Assembly (NCBI GenBank): GCA_947178465.1
Contig: CAMWYL010000240.1
Coordinates: forward strand, 1-5,334
Source: an uncultured Lachnospiraceae bacterium
GTDB taxonomy: Bacteria > Bacillota > Clostridia > Lachnospirales > Lachnospiraceae
Direction: 5' to 3'
DNA: 5,334 bases
In this document: piece by piece, positions 1-5,334 of the stretch
How the letters are laid out: every line of letters begins with the position of its first letter
Numbering within the stretch: position 1 is the first letter of the stretch
Position numbers and translations under genes: made by a program
Notes under the pieces: generated by a model
Database searches by the model: none
What the model saw: only the letters and a program-made list of their open reading frames with translations
Told to the model about the DNA's origin: nothing

Positions 1-819
1 GATGGAACGAAGAAATTCCTGTTTGCGCTTGCGGACGGGAATCAGGTGGAGAGCGTATGGATGAAATATCATCATGGTAATTCCGTCTGCATTTCCTCGC
101 AGGTAGGGTGCCGCATGGGGTGTCGGTTCTGCGCGTCCACATTGGACGGATTGGAGCGGGGGCTTTCGCCGTCCGAGATGCTGGAACAAATTTATGCGAT
201 TGCACGCAGCACAGGGGAACGTGTCTCCAATGTGGTCGTTATGGGAACGGGAGAGCCGCTGGACAATTATGACAATCTGTTGCGTTTTTTGCGGCTTCTT
301 ACTGATGAGAACGGCTTGCACATCAGTCAGCGGAATATTACGGTATCAACCTGTGGACTTGTGGAGAATATGCGGCGGTTGGCAGACGAGAAGCTGCAGA
401 TAACCCTGGCGCTGTCGCTGCATGGCGCGACACAGGAGAAGCGGCAGGAGCTGATGCCGATTGCGAAGAAATATACGCTTACCGAGGTGACAGACGCATG
501 CAGGTATTATTTTGAGCAGACAGGGCGCAGGATTACCTTTGAGTACAGTCTTGTGGGCGGCGTGAATGATACCGACGCGGATGCGATGGCGCTCTGCGGA
601 TTGCTCAAGGGGCTTAACTGCCATGTGAATCTGATACCCGTGAATCCGATCCGGGAGCGGGATTATGTACAGTCGGACCGCAGCGCGGTGCTGCGGTTTC
701 GGGAGAAGCTGGAGCGAAATCATATTCAGGCGACGATTCGCAGGGAGCTTGGGAGGGACATCAGCGGCGCCTGCGGGCAGCTCAGACGCAGATATGCAGA
801 AGAAAAGGCTGTGGAGTGA
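1..819 (+). CDS. rlmN: RlmN, 23S rRNA (adenine-2503-C2)/tRNA (adenine-37-C2) methyltransferase, 5'-truncated by window edge
   Basis: Radical-SAM methyltransferase that puts a methyl group on C2 of A2503 in 23S rRNA and, in the family, A37 of some tRNAs; cytoplasmic. The reading frame is open from base 1 (codons read DGTKKFLFALADGNQ), so the start lies outside the window; 272 codons are present, against about 350 for the family. Visible in window codons: the 4Fe-4S motif CRMGCRFC with cysteines at 37, 41 and 44; the SAM-binding GTGEP stretch at about 82-86; and the two mechanistic cysteines, one at codon 30 (SVCISSQVGC, seven residues before the first cluster cysteine, as in E. coli Cys118) and one at codon 258 in GACGQL (E. 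coli Cys355, the methyl-carrying residue). All catalytic elements seen are intact. The A-type CxxxCxxC plus GACGQL tail fits RlmN; the homologue Cfr is less likely given the housekeeping context. Confidence 0.97.
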   Translation, partial: DGTKKFLFALADGNQVESVWMKYHHGNSVCISSQVGCRMGCRFCASTLDGLERGLSPSEMLEQIYAIARSTGERVSNVVVMGTGEPLDNYDNLLRFLRLLTDENGLHISQRNITVSTCGLVENMRRLADEKLQITLALSLHGATQEKRQELMPIAKKYTLTEVTDACRYYFEQTGRRITFEYSLVGGVNDTDADAMALCGLLKGLNCHVNLIPVNPIRERDYVQSDRSAVLRFREKLERNHIQATIRRELGRDISGACGQLRRRYAEEKAVE

Positions 820-842
820 AATCCGCAGCCTTTTTGCTTTTT
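803..842 (+). terminator. Intrinsic terminator overlapping the rlmN stop codon
   Basis: A 13-base-pair stem (803-815 with 822-834; one G-U pair at 812/825) encloses the 6-base loop 816-821, followed by a T-rich tail (831-835 and 838-842). The rlmN TGA at 817-819 lies in the loop, so the left arm is the last coding sequence. The A-rich left flank means the minus strand also has a hairpin followed by TTTTCTTCT, so it may also end the convergent minus-strand gene that stops at 890. Confidence 0.85.
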
Positions 843-889
843 ATGGAAGATTATTACAATGTGTATGAATACAGCTCTAAGCGTGTGCT

Positions 890-1660
890 TTAATACATAA
901 TGTCTGTGTCGAACAGTACCGTCTCAAGGTTTACGATGTCCTCTATATCCGGAAGATAGTTACCGTTCTGCGGATTGACAGAGAGGGTCGTAATCGCGGG
1001 CGCAGCGTATGTAACATTCTCAAGGCATACTCTCATACAGCTGCAAAGCGCGGCTAAGAGTTGTATCATCATCTCTTCCTCGCTCGGGATGGAATTATAA
1101 TCTGAAAACCATGTTGTAGCCATATCGGTAACAATTGCCAGATACAGATTCATCGTGGGTTCAAAGATGATCATCTTTTCATAAACAACCGTTATCGTGT
1201 AGGTACCGTCAGCCTGCAGTTCACAGCCTGCCACGGCGTAGCGGGCACCACCCAGAATCTGAGTCATGAGAACCCGGAATTCATTCTCGAGTGCTTCGGG
1301 ACATTCCATGCCGAGAAGTGATTCAAGATCCATGCTGAGAAGCTCGGAATCAAGAACCGCATTGTAAATCATAGCTGCTTCTTCCGCGGTGCCAAGACCT
1401 AATGCGACGAATGCCCGTGAATCGTTTCTGTAATAAACATCCAACAGGGCGCTCAAATACAGGTCATACGGTACCTGTGCCGTCTCGGATGCGCCTGACA
1501 GGGTTTGTCCGGAAGCCTCATAAACCTCCTGTGCAATACCGGTCTGATTGTTTCCGCATGCTATGGAGCTGCTTTCCGCAGCGCTGGCTATTGTCCCCAT
1601 TGACAGCACGCTGACGGCCAGAACAGCGGCTGCACATCTCTTAAAAAAATTGATTTTCAT
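890..1660 (-). CDS. Predicted exported protein of unknown function (256 aa)
   Basis: I do not recognise this protein with certainty. The N-terminus is a clear Sec signal peptide: basic MKINFFKR, a hydrophobic core at about residues 9-22, and a likely cleavage site ASA|AES after residue 27; there is no lipobox cysteine, so a soluble or wall-associated protein is expected. The mature part is strongly acidic, has six cysteines (35, 120, 146, 206, 208, 212) and no other membrane segment. Residues about 65-110 (YDLYLSALLDVYYRNDSRAF...GTAEEAAMIYNAVLD) read as a helical segment resembling extracytoplasmic domains of Clostridia lipoproteins such as DUF5105-like proteins; this is a resemblance from memory, not a match. 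The start is supported by AAGGAGG (minus strand, 1673-1667) 6 bases upstream of ATG. It is transcribed against its neighbours from its own promoter, and ends about 55 bases from the rlmN terminator hairpin, which could serve both. Real gene: very likely; function: unknown. Confidence 0.87.
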   Translation of the reverse strand: MKINFFKRCAAAVLAVSVLSMGTIASAAESSSIACGNNQTGIAQEVYEASGQTLSGASETAQVPYDLYLSALLDVYYRNDSRAFVALGLGTAEEAAMIYNAVLDSELLSMDLESLLGMECPEALENEFRVLMTQILGGARYAVAGCELQADGTYTITVVYEKMIIFEPTMNLYLAIVTDMATTWFSDYNSIPSEEEMMIQLLAALCSCMRVCLENVTYAAPAITTLSVNPQNGNYLPDIEDIVNLETVLFDTDIMY

Positions 1661-1666
1661 TCAGAA

Positions 1667-1673
1667 CCTCCTT
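1667..1673 (-). promoter_or_regulatory. Ribosome binding site of the exported-protein gene
   Basis: Minus strand reads AAGGAGG, ending 6 bases before the ATG at 1660. This near-perfect Shine-Dalgarno fixes the start immediately before the signal peptide. Confidence 0.85.
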
Positions 1674-1709
1674 GTAATGGTGTGAAAGTTTTTGACTGTT
1701 ATCTTCTCT

Positions 1710-1738
1710 ATTATAATATATCCGGAATTATTTGGAAA
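1710..1738 (-). promoter_or_regulatory. Probable sigmaA promoter for the exported-protein gene
   Basis: On the minus strand a consensus -10 TATAAT (1715-1710) lies 17 bases downstream of TTTCCA (1738-1733), a 4/6 match to the -35 box. The expected transcription start is near 1703, giving a leader of about 43 bases before the ATG. The -10 is part of the palindrome TATTATAATA (1709-1718), so a -10-like hexamer is also present on the plus strand, but without a well-spaced -35 box there. Confidence 0.55.
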
Positions 1739-1809
1739 CCATAAACTTGTATTTGACCTGTTCATTTTTGCCGCAATGCCGGTTTCTATTGAGATTTACG
1801 GTGTTAGTG

Positions 1810-1838
1810 TTGACTTTGTGTGCGTTTTTCGTTATAAT
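1810..1838 (+). promoter_or_regulatory. sigmaA promoter for the tRNA-Ser gene
   Basis: TTGACT (1810-1815) and TATAAT (1833-1838) are separated by exactly 17 bases: 11 of 12 consensus positions match. The start would be near 1845, about 66 bases before the mature tRNA 5' end. The only gene before the next terminator is the tRNA, so this is taken as its promoter. Confidence 0.8.
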
Positions 1839-1852
1839 TACCCTCAGTTGAT

Positions 1853-1891
1853 ATGTCAGCTTGACATGCGTATGCAGGTGTGCCTTGCATA
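1853..1891 (+). repeat. Two tandem inverted repeats in the tRNA-Ser leader
   Basis: The first is a perfect 6-base inverted repeat, ATGTCA (1853-1858) and TGACAT (1862-1867), with a 3-base spacer. The second pairs TATGCAGG (1871-1878) with CC-T-TGCATA (1883-1891), with one bulged T and a 4-base loop TGTG. Both lie between the predicted transcription start (about 1845) and the tRNA, so they would be in the pre-tRNA 5' leader. They may also be a DNA operator. The pairing is directly visible; the role is not known. Confidence 0.5.
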
Positions 1892-1910
1892 TGACACTAC
1901 AATATAATGC

Positions 1911-2001
1911 GGAGAGTTATCGAAGTGGTCATAACGAGCTGCACTCGAAATGCAGTGGCCCTATTTTGGGCACGTGGGTTCGAATCCCATACTCTCCGCC
2001 A
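1911..2001 (+). tRNA. tRNA-Ser (anticodon CGA), CCA encoded
   Basis: A 91-base class II tRNA that inserts serine at UCG codons. Acceptor arms GGAGAGT (1911-1917) and ACTCTCC (1991-1997) pair fully; the discriminator is G1998, as expected for serine, followed by encoded CCA (1999-2001). The D stem is TCG/CGA (1920-1922, 1935-1937). The anticodon stem CTGCA/TGCAG (1939-1943, 1951-1955) holds loop CTCGAAA with CGA at 1946-1948. The long variable arm (1956-1973) has a GCCC/GGGC stem, typical of tRNA-Ser. The T stem GTGGG/CCCAT (1974-1978, 1986-1990) holds loop TTCGAAT. It is a single-gene unit with promoter upstream and terminator downstream. A UGA isoacceptor elsewhere could normally read UCG too, so this is probably a supplementary serine tRNA. 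Confidence 0.97.
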
Positions 2002-2009
2002 GAAATCCC

Positions 2010-2045
2010 GGCCTGTAAGCAGTTTTGCTGCTCGCAGGCTTTTTT
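2010..2045 (+). terminator. Intrinsic terminator after tRNA-Ser
   Basis: GCCTG (2011-2015) pairs with CAGGC (2035-2039); after a two-base internal loop, AGCAG (2018-2022) pairs with CTGCT (2028-2032) around loop TTTTG. A run of six T (2040-2045) follows. It starts nine bases after the tRNA CCA end and separates the tRNA from stp-prkC. Confidence 0.88.
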
Positions 2046-2058
2046 GCGCATTTCCATG

Positions 2059-2087
2059 TTGCCCTTTTGCGTTTTGTATGCTAATAT
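2059..2087 (+). promoter_or_regulatory. Candidate extended -10 promoter for stp-prkC
   Basis: TTGCCC (2059-2064), 17 bases, then TAATAT (2082-2087) preceded by TG at 2079-2080 (extended -10 form TGcTAATAT). The start would be near 2094, giving a leader of about 54 bases before the GTG start. It lies directly after the tRNA terminator, where a new promoter for the phosphatase-kinase operon is needed. The hexamers are imperfect, so the call is moderate. Confidence 0.5.
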
Positions 2088-2134
2088 TGATAAGATGTGA
2101 TAAGTGTTTTCGGAGACCGATGCACCAAAGAAAC

Positions 2135-2140
2135 AGGAGG
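2135..2140 (+). promoter_or_regulatory. Ribosome binding site that fixes the stp GTG start
   Basis: A perfect AGGAGG lies 7 bases before GTG at 2148. It decides against the longer reading frame from GTG at 2097, which has no Shine-Dalgarno and would add 17 residues not typical of the family. Confidence 0.88.
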
Positions 2141-2147
2141 AGAACCA

Positions 2148-2888
2148 GTGAAGTTATTTTCGATAACGGACGTCGGAAAAAGACGGGAATTGAATGAAGA
2201 CTATTTATATACTTCGGATAAGCCTGTTGGAAATCTGCCTAATCTTTTTATGGTTGCGGATGGCATGGGTGGACACAATGCGGGAGACTTCGCTTCCAAA
2301 CATACTATCGAAAAGGTAGTGGAGGTCATCGAAGGACTCAAGGATGAGTACGACCCCGAGAACATTATGCAGAGAGCAATAGATGAAGCAAATTCATATA
2401 TATATAAGCTGTCAAAGGGAGACGGAGCCCTCAAAGGAATGGGAACGACTCTTGTTGCTGCGACCTGCCAGGGAAACACGGTTATCGCGGCGAATGTGGG
2501 TGACAGCAGAATGTATGTTGTCAATGATTTTATTACGCAGATTACAACGGATCATTCCCTCGTTGAGGAAATGATCAATCTTGGCGGTATTGACAGAGAA
2601 ACAGCCAGAACACATCCGGACAAAAATATTATTACACGTGCAGTTGGTGTGAAGGAGTATGTGATCGTGGACTTTTTTGAGGTTCACATTGGAGATAGAG
2701 AAAAGCTCTTACTCTGTACGGATGGACTTACCAATATGCTGAAGGATGAAGAAATACATCGGATTATCATAAACAGTGCAGATATCAGTGAGGCAGGGAG
2801 GAGACTGATAGCAGCCGCGAACGAAAAGGGCGGACGTGATAATATAGCAGTGGTTCTGGTGGAGCCGCATGGAGGTCAGAATGATTAA
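2148..2888 (+). CDS. prpC: Stp/PrpC, PP2C-family Ser/Thr protein phosphatase
   Basis: Cytoplasmic metal-dependent (Mn/Mg) phosphatase that removes phosphates from the partner kinase PrkC and from its targets. 246 residues, the usual size for this bacterial family. PP2C motifs in order: TDVGKRRELNED (7-18, metal Asp18), VADGMGGHNAGD (36-47, Asp38 and Gly39 at the metal site), GMGTTLVAA (97-105), NVGDSRMYVV (116-125), TTDHSLVEEM (133-142, start of the flap region), NIITRAVG (160-167), LLLCTDGL (187-194, Asp192) and GGRDNIAVV (228-236, Asp231). All metal-coordinating aspartates are present, so it should be active. GTG start chosen from AGGAGG 7 bases upstream. Its end overlaps the start of prkC by 8 bases, implying translational coupling of phosphatase and kinase. 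Confidence 0.97.
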   Translation: MKLFSITDVGKRRELNEDYLYTSDKPVGNLPNLFMVADGMGGHNAGDFASKHTIEKVVEVIEGLKDEYDPENIMQRAIDEANSYIYKLSKGDGALKGMGTTLVAATCQGNTVIAANVGDSRMYVVNDFITQITTDHSLVEEMINLGGIDRETARTHPDKNIITRAVGVKEYVIVDFFEVHIGDREKLLLCTDGLTNMLKDEEIHRIIINSADISEAGRRLIAAANEKGGRDNIAVVLVEPHGGQND

Positions 2889-5295
2889 GTTAGGAATGGT
2901 AATAGGCGACCGCTATGAGATGCTGGAGAAAATCGGCACAGGCGGGATGTCTGATGTATATAAAGCAAAAGACCAGAAGCTCAATCGCTTCGTGGCAGTT
3001 AAGATATTAAAACAGGAATTTTCCGAAAACAGGAACTTTGTATCCAAGTTCAGAGTTGAGGCACAGGCGGCGGCGGGACTGATGCACCCCAACATCGTAA
3101 ACGTTTATGATGTTGGTGAGGAGGATGCCATACATTACATAGTAATGGAGCTTGTGGAGGGTATTACACTTAAGAAATATATTGAAAAAAAGGTGCGGCT
3201 GTCCACTAAGGAGGCCATCAGTATCGCGATTCAGGTGGCAATGGGAATTGAGGCGGCGCACAATAACCATATTATCCATAGGGATATAAAGCCTCAGAAT
3301 ATTATTATTTCAAAAGAGGGAAAGGTAAAGGTAACGGATTTCGGCATCGCGAAAGCGGCTTCAAGCAACACTATTACTTCTAATGTAATGGGGTCTGTGC
3401 ATTACACCTCACCGGAGCAGGCAAGGGGCGGTTTCTCAGACGAGAAAAGCGATATTTATTCCATGGGAATCACGCTGTTTGAGATGATTACAGGCAGGGT
3501 ACCGTTTAACGGGGATACCACGGTATCGGTTGCCATTAAGCACATTCAGGATCCGATGCCTACACCGAGGGAATTTGTTCCCGAGATACCGGTGAGCGTT
3601 GAGAACATTATAATGAAGTGCACCCAGAAGAACCCGGACAGACGGTATCAGAATATGGGTGACATGATACGGGATTTGAAGCACTCCCTGATAAATCCGG
3701 ATGACGCCATCGCACAGGTGGACACGGCTGACGAGGTGGGACAGACACAGGTGGTTGTGCCGGAGCAACAGACACCGCCAATGCCGGCGGTTTTGGAGAC
3801 CGTATGGGAGGATAGGGTTCCGAGACGCGAGGCGTATGCGGAGGAGGAGGATTTGCAGGCAATTCCGAATCAGGTGAAGCCCGCGAAGCGGCGTACAGGG
3901 AACAATGCGGCATCAGAGGACTATTATGAGGATCCTTACGAGGAACCCTACACAGATACCTATAGAGAGGAGAAACGGCCGGCCAGAGGCGGCGCGAAAT
4001 CCGCGGCGTCAGGGAACGGTAAGAAGAAAAATACCTCCAATGCAAAAAACACCGGCAAGAAGACGGCGAATAAAAAGACTGCAAACAGAAACAATTCCAA
4101 GAGAAACAGAGAATACGAATACTACGAGGATACCGGAGTCAATCGCCAGAATATCGGAAATCTGGACTATGAAGAGGAGCGCAGCTACTATGGTGATGAG
4201 TATGACTACAATCCCAAGGCAGAGGGGATAAGAACCGTATTTACCGTAATCGCGGCGGTTGTTATCGGCTGTATTCTGCTCTATTTTGTCGGTCAGGCGA
4301 CAGGATTATTTGAACAGATCGATTCCTCGATAAACGGAGATACGAATACGGAAGAGGAAGTAAAGCGGGCGATTATGCCGGAATTTGCGGGAAAGGATGC
4401 CGGTGATGTACAACAGGCTCTGAATCAGGTAGGGCTCGGCTATAAGACGACGTATGTCGAGTCTACGGAGTATGAGAAAAATATTGTGATTTCGGCAGCA
4501 CTTGAGGATGGAACGACAGTACTGGCAAAGGATAAAATTCTGATGAACACCACGATTGTGCTGACGGTGAGTGCAGGTGCGGATGGCATCAATGTGCCGT
4601 CAGTTGTCGGAATGTCGGAGGCAGAGGGAACGGCAACGCTTGTCGGAGAAGGCTTTACGGTCTATAAGCGGGAGGAATTTTCCGCGGAATACGCGAAGGG
4701 GCTTATTGTTTCGCAGTCTCCGGAAGGGGATTCGCTGGCGGCAATCGCATCACAAATTACGATTGTAATCAGCAAAGGAAGCGAAAACGTGGAGATTCCC
4801 ATGCCGAGTGTTCTTGGGAATTCGCGGGATGCCGCAATCAGTGTTCTTGAGGCGGCAGGGCTTACGGTAGGTGAGATAGAGGAATCCTACAGTGCGGAAT
4901 ATCCGGCAGGGCAGATCTGTTATCAAAGCTATGAGGCCGGCGTTACCGTGAATCAGGATGCGGTTGTTGATTTGAAGATAAGTATCGGTGTTGAGACGGC
5001 GACCTATAATTGCAATTTGGCGATACAGGCGCCGGAGGATTATGTCGGCGGAAATGCGGAGGTGATTCTTTCAACTGCGGATGGGACGCAGCTTTGGTAT
5101 TCGCAGACGGTAACTTCTTTTCCCGTAGCGATTAATCTGAGCGGATTTTCGAGCTCTACCGCATACGGCATCGTGACCATCACATATGTGAGGAATGTTC
5201 CGCAGCAGGTAACGGACGCGGACGGGAACGTAACAACGCAGATGGTTCAGGATGTTGCACAGAAGCAGGAAAACGTACAGTTTACAAAGAATTAG
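2881..5295 (+). CDS. prkC: PrkC/Stk, transmembrane PASTA-domain Ser/Thr protein kinase
   Basis: Membrane Hanks-type kinase sensing peptidoglycan fragments or lipid II through PASTA repeats and phosphorylating growth, cell-wall and translation proteins. 804 residues from ATG 2881, chosen because GGAGG (2871-2875) precedes it by 5 bases; ATG 2869 is in frame but lacks such a site. Kinase domain about 10-272: glycine loop IGTGGMSDV (18-26), Lys41 in VAVK, Glu60, HRDIKPQN (133-140, catalytic Asp135), DFG (153-155), activation loop with several Ser/Thr (161-176) and SPE (177-179); all catalytic residues are present. A long cytoplasmic linker (about 276-450) has Tyr-rich acidic blocks around a Lys/Asn-rich block. 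Membrane segment about 452-471. Outside: three PASTA repeats (about 498-566, 571-633, 639-704) and a C-terminal beta-rich domain (706-804). Ends 10 bases before rsgA, probably same operon. Confidence 0.96.
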   Translation: MIKLGMVIGDRYEMLEKIGTGGMSDVYKAKDQKLNRFVAVKILKQEFSENRNFVSKFRVEAQAAAGLMHPNIVNVYDVGEEDAIHYIVMELVEGITLKKYIEKKVRLSTKEAISIAIQVAMGIEAAHNNHIIHRDIKPQNIIISKEGKVKVTDFGIAKAASSNTITSNVMGSVHYTSPEQARGGFSDEKSDIYSMGITLFEMITGRVPFNGDTTVSVAIKHIQDPMPTPREFVPEIPVSVENIIMKCTQKNPDRRYQNMGDMIRDLKHSLINPDDAIAQVDTADEVGQTQVVVPEQQTPPMPAVLETVWEDRVPRREAYAEEEDLQAIPNQVKPAKRRTGNNAASEDYYEDPYEEPYTDTYREEKRPARGGAKSAASGNGKKKNTSNAKNTGKKTANKKTANRNNSKRNREYEYYEDTGVNRQNIGNLDYEEERSYYGDEYDYNPKAEGIRTVFTVIAAVVIGCILLYFVGQATGLFEQIDSSINGDTNTEEEVKRAIMPEFAGKDAGDVQQALNQVGLGYKTTYVESTEYEKNIVISAALEDGTTVLAKDKILMNTTIVLTVSAGADGINVPSVVGMSEAEGTATLVGEGFTVYKREEFSAEYAKGLIVSQSPEGDSLAAIASQITIVISKGSENVEIPMPSVLGNSRDAAISVLEAAGLTVGEIEESYSAEYPAGQICYQSYEAGVTVNQDAVVDLKISIGVETATYNCNLAIQAPEDYVGGNAEVILSTADGTQLWYSQTVTSFPVAINLSGFSSSTAYGIVTITYVRNVPQQVTDADGNVTTQMVQDVAQKQENVQFTKN

Positions 5296-5305
5296 GAAAG
5301 AGCGG

Positions 5306-5334
5306 ATGCATGGAAAGATTGTAAAGGGAATAGC
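5306..5334 (+). CDS. rsgA: RsgA, ribosome small-subunit-dependent GTPase, N-terminal fragment cut by window edge
   Basis: Only nine codons and two bases are visible, reading MHGKIVKGI. This matches the usual N-terminus of Firmicute RsgA (M-x-GKI-x-KGI-x-G), which starts the OB-fold domain of this GTPase of 30S subunit maturation. AGGAAAG (5294-5300), overlapping the prkC stop, is a plausible ribosome binding site 5 bases before the ATG. rsgA directly after prkC is the common Firmicute order and supports the call. The alternative ATG at 5310 hits a stop after four codons. The identification rests on a short peptide plus context. Confidence 0.8.

Noticed and set aside
1692..1717. Plus-strand promoter TTGACT (1692-1697) with TATAAT (1712-1717)
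   Set aside because: The spacer is only 14 bases; the plus-strand TATAAT arises because the minus-strand -10 is palindromic.
1692..1907. Open frame of 71 codons on the plus strand starting with TTG
   Set aside because: No ribosome binding site, and it covers two promoters and the tRNA leader; composition is that of AT-rich intergenic DNA.
1903..1908. A perfect TATAAT just before the tRNA, with TTGACA at 1861-1866 upstream
   Set aside because: The two are separated by 36 bases, and a start driven by this -10 would fall inside the mature tRNA. The 1810-1838 pair with 17-base spacing fits better.
1911..2001. tRNA-Ser as an integration site of a mobile element
   Set aside because: No integrase, no direct repeat of the tRNA 3' end and no transposase or terminal inverted repeats are visible in the window.
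2097..2147. Longer N-terminus of the phosphatase from GTG 2097
   Set aside because: No Shine-Dalgarno before it, while AGGAGG sits 7 bases before GTG 2148, and the family motif TDVGKRRELNED then starts at the usual distance from the N-terminus.
1907..2197. Open frames across the tRNA and the stp leader
   Set aside because: They run through the tRNA-Ser gene and its terminator, so they are chance frames.
3608..4231. Long open frames on the minus strand and in a second plus frame within prkC
   Set aside because: They lie inside the well-supported kinase gene, with low-complexity proline/arginine-rich translations caused by the linker composition.

Overview
The window looks like a chromosomal segment from a Clostridia-type Firmicute, most likely a Lachnospiraceae gut anaerobe. 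This rests on protein character and gene order (rlmN, PP2C phosphatase stp/prpC, PASTA kinase prkC, rsgA), strong AGGAGG ribosome binding sites and sigmaA-type promoters; no search was run. The genus cannot be fixed by eye.

Layout. Positions 1-819 are the 3' three-quarters of rlmN (23S rRNA/tRNA adenine-C2 methyltransferase), running off the left edge. An intrinsic terminator is folded around its stop codon (803-842). On the minus strand, 890-1660 encodes an unrecognised 256-residue exported protein with its own promoter and ribosome binding site. A roughly 250-base intergenic region (1661-1910) holds that promoter and, facing the other way, a good sigmaA promoter and a leader with hairpins for a tRNA-Ser(CGA) gene (1911-2001, CCA encoded). 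A terminator (2010-2045) follows the tRNA. A fresh promoter candidate (about 2059-2087) precedes stp/prpC (2148-2888, GTG start), which overlaps prkC (2881-5295) by 8 bases. The first nine codons of rsgA begin at 5306 and run off the right edge.

How the genes work together. Stp and PrkC form a reversible Ser/Thr phosphorylation pair: PrkC has a cytoplasmic kinase, one membrane segment and extracellular PASTA repeats that sense cell-wall material, while Stp removes the phosphates. RlmN and RsgA act on the ribosome (rRNA modification and 30S maturation), which is why this cluster is often seen as linking translation with growth and cell-wall signalling. Here rlmN is separated from stp-prkC by its own terminator, an opposite-strand gene and a tRNA gene, so the two halves are probably transcribed independently.

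No previously undescribed multi-gene system is evident. The points most worth a second look are the unrecognised secreted protein inserted in the conserved cluster, the long charge-segregated tyrosine-rich linker of PrkC, its C-terminal domain with a possible disulfide to the last PASTA repeat, and the paired hairpins in the tRNA leader.
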